Shown here in pieces: positions 60,100 through 64,000 of a DNA stretch of 64,000 bases. The stretch is from positions 124,001 through 188,000 of the forward strand of contig NZ_LR217692.1 in the NCBI RefSeq assembly GCF_900698845.1, read 5' to 3'. The DNA comes from Buchnera aphidicola (Cinara cf. splendens/pseudotsugae 3390). GTDB lineage: Bacteria; Pseudomonadota; Gammaproteobacteria; Enterobacterales; Enterobacteriaceae. The position numbers and the translations under genes were made by a program. The notes below the pieces were generated by a model. The model ran no database searches and had not been told where the DNA came from. It saw only the letters and a program-made list of their open reading frames with translations. Numbering within the stretch: the stretch's first letter is position 1; every line of letters begins with the position of its first letter.

Positions 60100-63000
60100 A
60101 TGTATTTAAAAAATTTCGTGCATCTTCGAGCACACAGTGATTATTCTATGATCGATGGTATAGTGAAACCAGAAAAGTTAGTACAACAAGCTAAATTGAT
60201 GAATATGACATCTTTAGGTATTACCGATGTAAATAATTTACACGGTGTTATTAAGTTTTATTCCTCTGCACATAGAGAAGGTATCAAACCAATTATTGGT
60301 ATTGATATAATGGTTCAATCAAATATTCTCAAAAATACTACATGTCGATTAACTGTATTAGCTGCTAATAATCATGGCTATAAAAATATAATTGAGTTGT
60401 TATCAGAATCATATAAATTAGGATATAACGATACTTCTGGATTAGTAATTTGTATGAAGCGTTTATTAAAGTTTAAAAAAGGTGTTTTAATTTTATCTGG
60501 AGGTATACAAGGAGATATTGCTAAATGCATATTTAAAAATGATATAAATTTATTGAATCACTGTATTATATTCTATAAAAAACATTTTCCGAATAAATAT
60601 TATTTAGAAATTTCTAGAATTGGCTTACCTCGAGAAGAAGAATACATTGCATATATAAAACATATCTCTCATACATATTCTTTACCGATTATTGCTACTA
60701 ACGAGGTATTATTTTTAAAAAAAAATGATTTTTATGTTCATCAAATTAAAGTAGCAATTTATAAAAAAAAAACTATTACTGATTTAAAATTTGTATACAA
60801 ATATACTAAGAATCAGTTTTTAAAAAGTCAATATGATATAACTGAAATTTTCCATGACATTCCAGAATCAATAATTAATAGTATTGAGCTTGCGAAACGT
60901 TGTAATGTCATTATTCCGTCTGGTTCTTATTTTTTGCCTGTTTTTCCCACTCAGTCTATGGATCCTTACTGTTTTTTTGTACAAAAATCACGTATCGGTC
61001 TAGAATCACGTTTAATAAATTTATTTCCCGATATACACGACAGAAATATAAAAAAAAAAATATATTTTTCTAGATTAAAACATGAATTGTTAGTTATAAA
61101 AAAAATGGGTTTTGTTAGTTATTTTTTGATTGTTATGGATTTTATTCAATGGGCAAAAAATCATAACATACCAGTTGGTCCGGGTAGAGGCTCTGGTGCA
61201 GGATCTTTAGTGTCATTTTCTCTTAATATTACAGAAATAGATCCGTTACAATTTGATTTATTGTTTGAACGATTTTTAAATCCTGATCGTGTTTCTTTAC
61301 CAGATTTTGACATTGATTTTTGCATGGAAAAAAGAGATTTAGTGATTGATCATGTAATAAAAAAATATGGTCGTAATTCTGTTTCACAAATTATCACTTT
61401 TGGTACTATGGCTGCTAAAGCAGTTATTCGGGATGTCGGTAGAGTTCTTGGTTATCCTTATGGCTTAATGAATAAAATTTCTAAGTTGGTACCTTTAGAT
61501 CCTAAAATGACTTTAAAAAAAGCATTTTCTATACAAAAAGAATTAGTGGATTTATATAATCATAATCACGATATTAAAATATTGATTGATATAGCGAAAA
61601 AATTGGAAGGAGTTATTCGTAATATAGGTAAACATGCAGGGGGTATTGTTATTTCTCCAACTAAAATTTCTGATTTTGTACCTATATTATGTGATTTTCA
61701 AGGAAAGAATCAAGTAACACAATTTGATAAAAATGATATTGAATTTGTAGGTTTAGTAAAATTTGATTTTTTAGGTTTAAAAACTTTAACTATGATTGAT
61801 ATGATCGTTAACATGATAAATAAAAAACATGCACGTCAACAAAAAAAAATTTTTTTTATTAATAAAATTAATTTAAAAGATAAAAAAAGTTTTTTTTTAT
61901 TAAAAAAAGCTGATACTATTTCTGTTTTTCAGTTAGAATCTTTGGGAATGAGAAATCTAATTAAACGTTTACAACCAGATTCTTTTGAAGACATTATTGC
62001 TCTAGTAGCTCTTTATAGGCCTGGACCACTACAATCAGGAATGGTAGATAATTTTATAAATCGTAAAAATGGTACAGAAAAAATCTCGTATCCTGATCAT
62101 AGATGGCAGCATAAGTGTTTAAAACCTATTTTAAAATCAACATATGGAATTATTTTATATCAAGAACAAGTTATGCAAATTGCTCAAGTTTTGTCAAATT
62201 TTACTCCAAGTGAAGCAGATATTTTAAGACGAGCTATGGCAAAAAAAAATCCTAAAGAAATGATGCAACAAAGACAATTATTTCAATTAGGCGCTTCAAA
62301 AAATTCTATAAGTTTAAATTTATCGACCAAAATTTTTGATTTATTAGAGAAATTTTCTGCGTATGGTTTTAATAAATCACATTCTGCTACATATGCTTTA
62401 TTAGCATATCAAACATTATGGTTAAAAGCTAATTATTCTGCCGAATTTATGGCATCTTCTATGACATTAGATATGATGAACACTACAAAGATAGTTAATC
62501 TAGTTCATGATGCGCGTCGTATGAACTTAAATATTATTTCTCCTAATATAAATTTTAGCAACTATTTTTTTTCTGTAAATAAATTTGGAAAAATAGTGTA
62601 TGGTTTAGGAGCAATTAAAGGTTTAGGAAAATCTTCTATTGATATAATTTTAAAAGAAAGAAATAAACCTGTTGGTGTTTTTTCTGATTTTTTAGATTTA
62701 TGTGTTCGTCTGCTTTTAAAAAAAATAACTCGTCATATTTTTGAAATATTAGTAATGTCTGGAGCATGTGATTGTTTTAATAAATGTCGTGTTCAATTAT
62801 TTAGCAATATTGGAAAAATGATACAAATTGCTAAAAAAAAAATTTTATCAATGCAAACCAAACAGGATGATTTATTTCACTTTAAAGATTGTTTTTCCGA
62901 GAAAATATTTATTGAAAAAAACAGTAATTTACATACATCTTTTATACATACTGATGAAATAATTTCAAAGGTTTTAAAGTGGGAGCGTGAAATACTAGGT

Positions 63001-63621
63001 CTATATCTCACTAGTCATCCAATTAAAAATTTTTTAAAAGAAATACACTATTATACTAAAAATATAACCCTACATGATTGTTCTTTACTGAACAAGGCTA
63101 ACCATGTTGTCCTTATAGGGATGATTTGGTCTATAAAAATAGCGTTTACTAAAAAAAAAAATAAATTTTATATTATTACTTTAGATGATTCATATAGTCG
63201 TTTGGATGTAATTTATTTTAATAATGTTAATAATATTATGGATCAATTTTTTTGTAAAAAAAATATCATTGTAGTGGTGACTGGAAAAGTATCACATGAT
63301 TCTTTTACTAATCGATCACGCTTTTTAGTAAAAACAATTTGTAATATTGAACAATATAGAGAAAAAAAGCTGTATAAAATTAAAATAATTATAAATAATA
63401 ACATTACTAAATGTAAAGATATTTTAGATAATCTATATAATTATTTATCAAATAATATTCTACCCGGACATGTTACATTGACTTTTATTTTATCAGTACG
63501 ATTATGTATACAACATAAATTATTTAATCAAATTTATTATATATATCCTGATAATAATTTTTTAAATTATTTAAAGTTATTTACAGATTATATAACTATT
63601 AAATTAAATTTTTATAAATAA
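60100..63621 (+). CDS. dnaE: DNA polymerase III alpha subunit
   Basis: Replicative DNA polymerase catalytic subunit, 1173 residues (E. coli 1160). The N-terminal PHP domain (FVHLRAHSDYSMIDG, GITDVNNLHG) is followed by the palm with PVGPGRGSGAGSLVSF and the catalytic aspartates in LPDFDIDFC (near residue 405), then KHAGGIVISP, FQLESLGMRNL, YRPGPLQSGMVDNFINRK, YGIILYQEQVMQIA, and YGFNKSHSATYALLAYQT. The sliding-clamp-binding motif is QDDLF (near residue 925). The OB-fold and tail region are present but diverged. No dnaQ is in the window. A stem between it and proS (63650-63703) is the probable terminator. Confidence 0.98.
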   Translation: MYLKNFVHLRAHSDYSMIDGIVKPEKLVQQAKLMNMTSLGITDVNNLHGVIKFYSSAHREGIKPIIGIDIMVQSNILKNTTCRLTVLAANNHGYKNIIELLSESYKLGYNDTSGLVICMKRLLKFKKGVLILSGGIQGDIAKCIFKNDINLLNHCIIFYKKHFPNKYYLEISRIGLPREEEYIAYIKHISHTYSLPIIATNEVLFLKKNDFYVHQIKVAIYKKKTITDLKFVYKYTKNQFLKSQYDITEIFHDIPESIINSIELAKRCNVIIPSGSYFLPVFPTQSMDPYCFFVQKSRIGLESRLINLFPDIHDRNIKKKIYFSRLKHELLVIKKMGFVSYFLIVMDFIQWAKNHNIPVGPGRGSGAGSLVSFSLNITEIDPLQFDLLFERFLNPDRVSLPDFDIDFCMEKRDLVIDHVIKKYGRNSVSQIITFGTMAAKAVIRDVGRVLGYPYGLMNKISKLVPLDPKMTLKKAFSIQKELVDLYNHNHDIKILIDIAKKLEGVIRNIGKHAGGIVISPTKISDFVPILCDFQGKNQVTQFDKNDIEFVGLVKFDFLGLKTLTMIDMIVNMINKKHARQQKKIFFINKINLKDKKSFFLLKKADTISVFQLESLGMRNLIKRLQPDSFEDIIALVALYRPGPLQSGMVDNFINRKNGTEKISYPDHRWQHKCLKPILKSTYGIILYQEQVMQIAQVLSNFTPSEADILRRAMAKKNPKEMMQQRQLFQLGASKNSISLNLSTKIFDLLEKFSAYGFNKSHSATYALLAYQTLWLKANYSAEFMASSMTLDMMNTTKIVNLVHDARRMNLNIISPNINFSNYFFSVNKFGKIVYGLGAIKGLGKSSIDIILKERNKPVGVFSDFLDLCVRLLLKKITRHIFEILVMSGACDCFNKCRVQLFSNIGKMIQIAKKKILSMQTKQDDLFHFKDCFSEKIFIEKNSNLHTSFIHTDEIISKVLKWEREILGLYLTSHPIKNFLKEIHYYTKNITLHDCSLLNKANHVVLIGMIWSIKIAFTKKKNKFYIITLDDSYSRLDVIYFNNVNNIMDQFFCKKNIIVVVTGKVSHDSFTNRSRFLVKTICNIEQYREKKLYKIKIIINNNITKCKDILDNLYNYLSNNILPGHVTLTFILSVRLCIQHKLFNQIYYIYPDNNFLNYLKLFTDYITIKLNFYK

Positions 63622-63649
63622 TATATTTATTACATTAAAGTAATAGTTA

Positions 63650-63703
63650 ATTTTAATAATAAATATTATTTTTTTTTAATTTAAATTAATTTATTATTAA
63701 AAT
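63650..63703. terminator. Inverted repeat between convergent dnaE and proS
   Basis: ATTTTAATAATAAAT (63650-63664) pairs perfectly over 15 bp with its complement at 63689-63703; the 24-base loop contains a T-run. It lies between dnaE and the convergent proS. The stem is all A/T, so the terminator call rests on position. Confidence 0.45.
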
Positions 63704-63734
63704 ATTGTTCTATATTTTTAGAAATTGTAAAAAT

Positions 63735-64000
63735 TTATAAAATTTTTTTTATAAAATTAAATAGATGATTAATCGGAATTCTTTTTTTTAAGTTTTTTTT
63801 TCTAAAATAAAATTCAATTTCTTGAGCTCTTAATGTATTAGTACTAATAATTATTCCATAAGGAATACCAATTAAATTCATATCAGCAAACATTTTTCCC
63901 AAATGTTCTTGTCTATTATCTAATAATACATCAATTTTTTTATGTATTAATTTTTCATAAATATATTTTACTGTATCTTTAATTTTTTTATTTTTGTACA
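63735..64000 (-). CDS. proS: Prolyl-tRNA synthetase, C-terminal end (5' part outside window)
   Basis: Charges tRNA-Pro. Only the last 88 codons are in the window; the frame is open to base 64000 and stops at TAA 63735-63737. The visible part is the C-terminal anticodon-binding domain: IDVLLDNRQEHLGKMFADMNLIGIPYGIII, matching E. coli [26 protein letters not shown] in order, then EIEFYFRKK and a lysine-rich end. proS lies somewhat downstream of dnaE in E. coli as well, with intervening genes lost here. Strand and identity are clear. Confidence 0.93.
   Translation of the reverse strand, partial: YKNKKIKDTVKYIYEKLIHKKIDVLLDNRQEHLGKMFADMNLIGIPYGIIISTNTLRAQEIEFYFRKKNLKKRIPINHLFNFIKKIL

Noticed and set aside
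1..64000. CRISPR arrays, insertion sequences, prophage, toxin-antitoxin pairs and tRNA clusters
   Set aside because: No regularly spaced repeats, transposase-like frames or tRNA signatures were seen, apart from the tRNA-like ends of ssrA.

Overview
The window is a stretch of a very AT-rich, strongly reduced gammaproteobacterial chromosome. Gene content, gene order and protein sequence all point to Buchnera aphidicola, the obligate nutritional endosymbiont of aphids, or a very close relative. Essential-amino-acid genes (thrABC, ilvIH, dapD) are kept, there are no mobile elements, phage, CRISPR or integrons, regulators are almost absent, and most spacers are featureless A/T. Many neighbourhoods are the E. 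coli order with genes deleted. I cannot name the strain. All family comparisons are from memory of the E. coli K-12 proteins, not from a search.

Layout. 1-8818: complex I, nuoG (5' end off the window) to nuoN, all +. 9112-15508: prs (-), then prfA-prmC-sirB1-ackA-pta (+), where pta is only the C-terminal catalytic domain. 15586-24841: gyrA, ahpC, ung (frameshifted in an A tract), grpE, the tmRNA gene ssrA, grxD, rnt, pth-ychF. 24934-36041: thrABC (-), pcnB (-), truA and secA (+), separated by long empty spacers. 36559-41990: the pyruvate dehydrogenase operon aceE-aceF-lpd. 42443-48913: erpA, ftsZ, ftsA, a degenerate murE-like gene and rsmH, all -; this is what is left of the division and cell-wall (dcw) cluster. 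49070-53229: ilvIH, dapD, map (-). 53580-63621: rpsB-tsf-pyrH-frr, bamA, fabZ (frameshifted in a T tract), dnaE (+). 63735-64000: the C-terminal end of proS (-).

How the genes fit together. The window supplies respiration (complex I), acetyl-CoA and acetate metabolism (PDH, AckA, Pta), the threonine branch, branched-chain and lysine steps for the host, and core translation, replication and secretion. Envelope functions are eroding. FtsZ and FtsA persist without FtsQ/I/W, MurC/D/F/G, MraY or Ddl between them and rsmH. The murE reading frame is open over its full length but has lost most of its catalytic motifs. dxr-uppS-cdsA-rseP are gone from between frr and bamA, and BamA lacks its RGF arginine and the end of its beta-signal.

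I found no unmistakable new multi-gene system. The most interesting signals are: the full-length but motif-less MurE; two genes broken by one base inside long homopolymers (ung A13, fabZ T12), next to other genes that stay intact across A12-A14 tracts; loss of the effector-binding loops of ThrA while IlvH keeps its valine site; a Gly-to-Ile change in the PRPP loop of Prs; and several perfect inverted repeats in spacers without genes.
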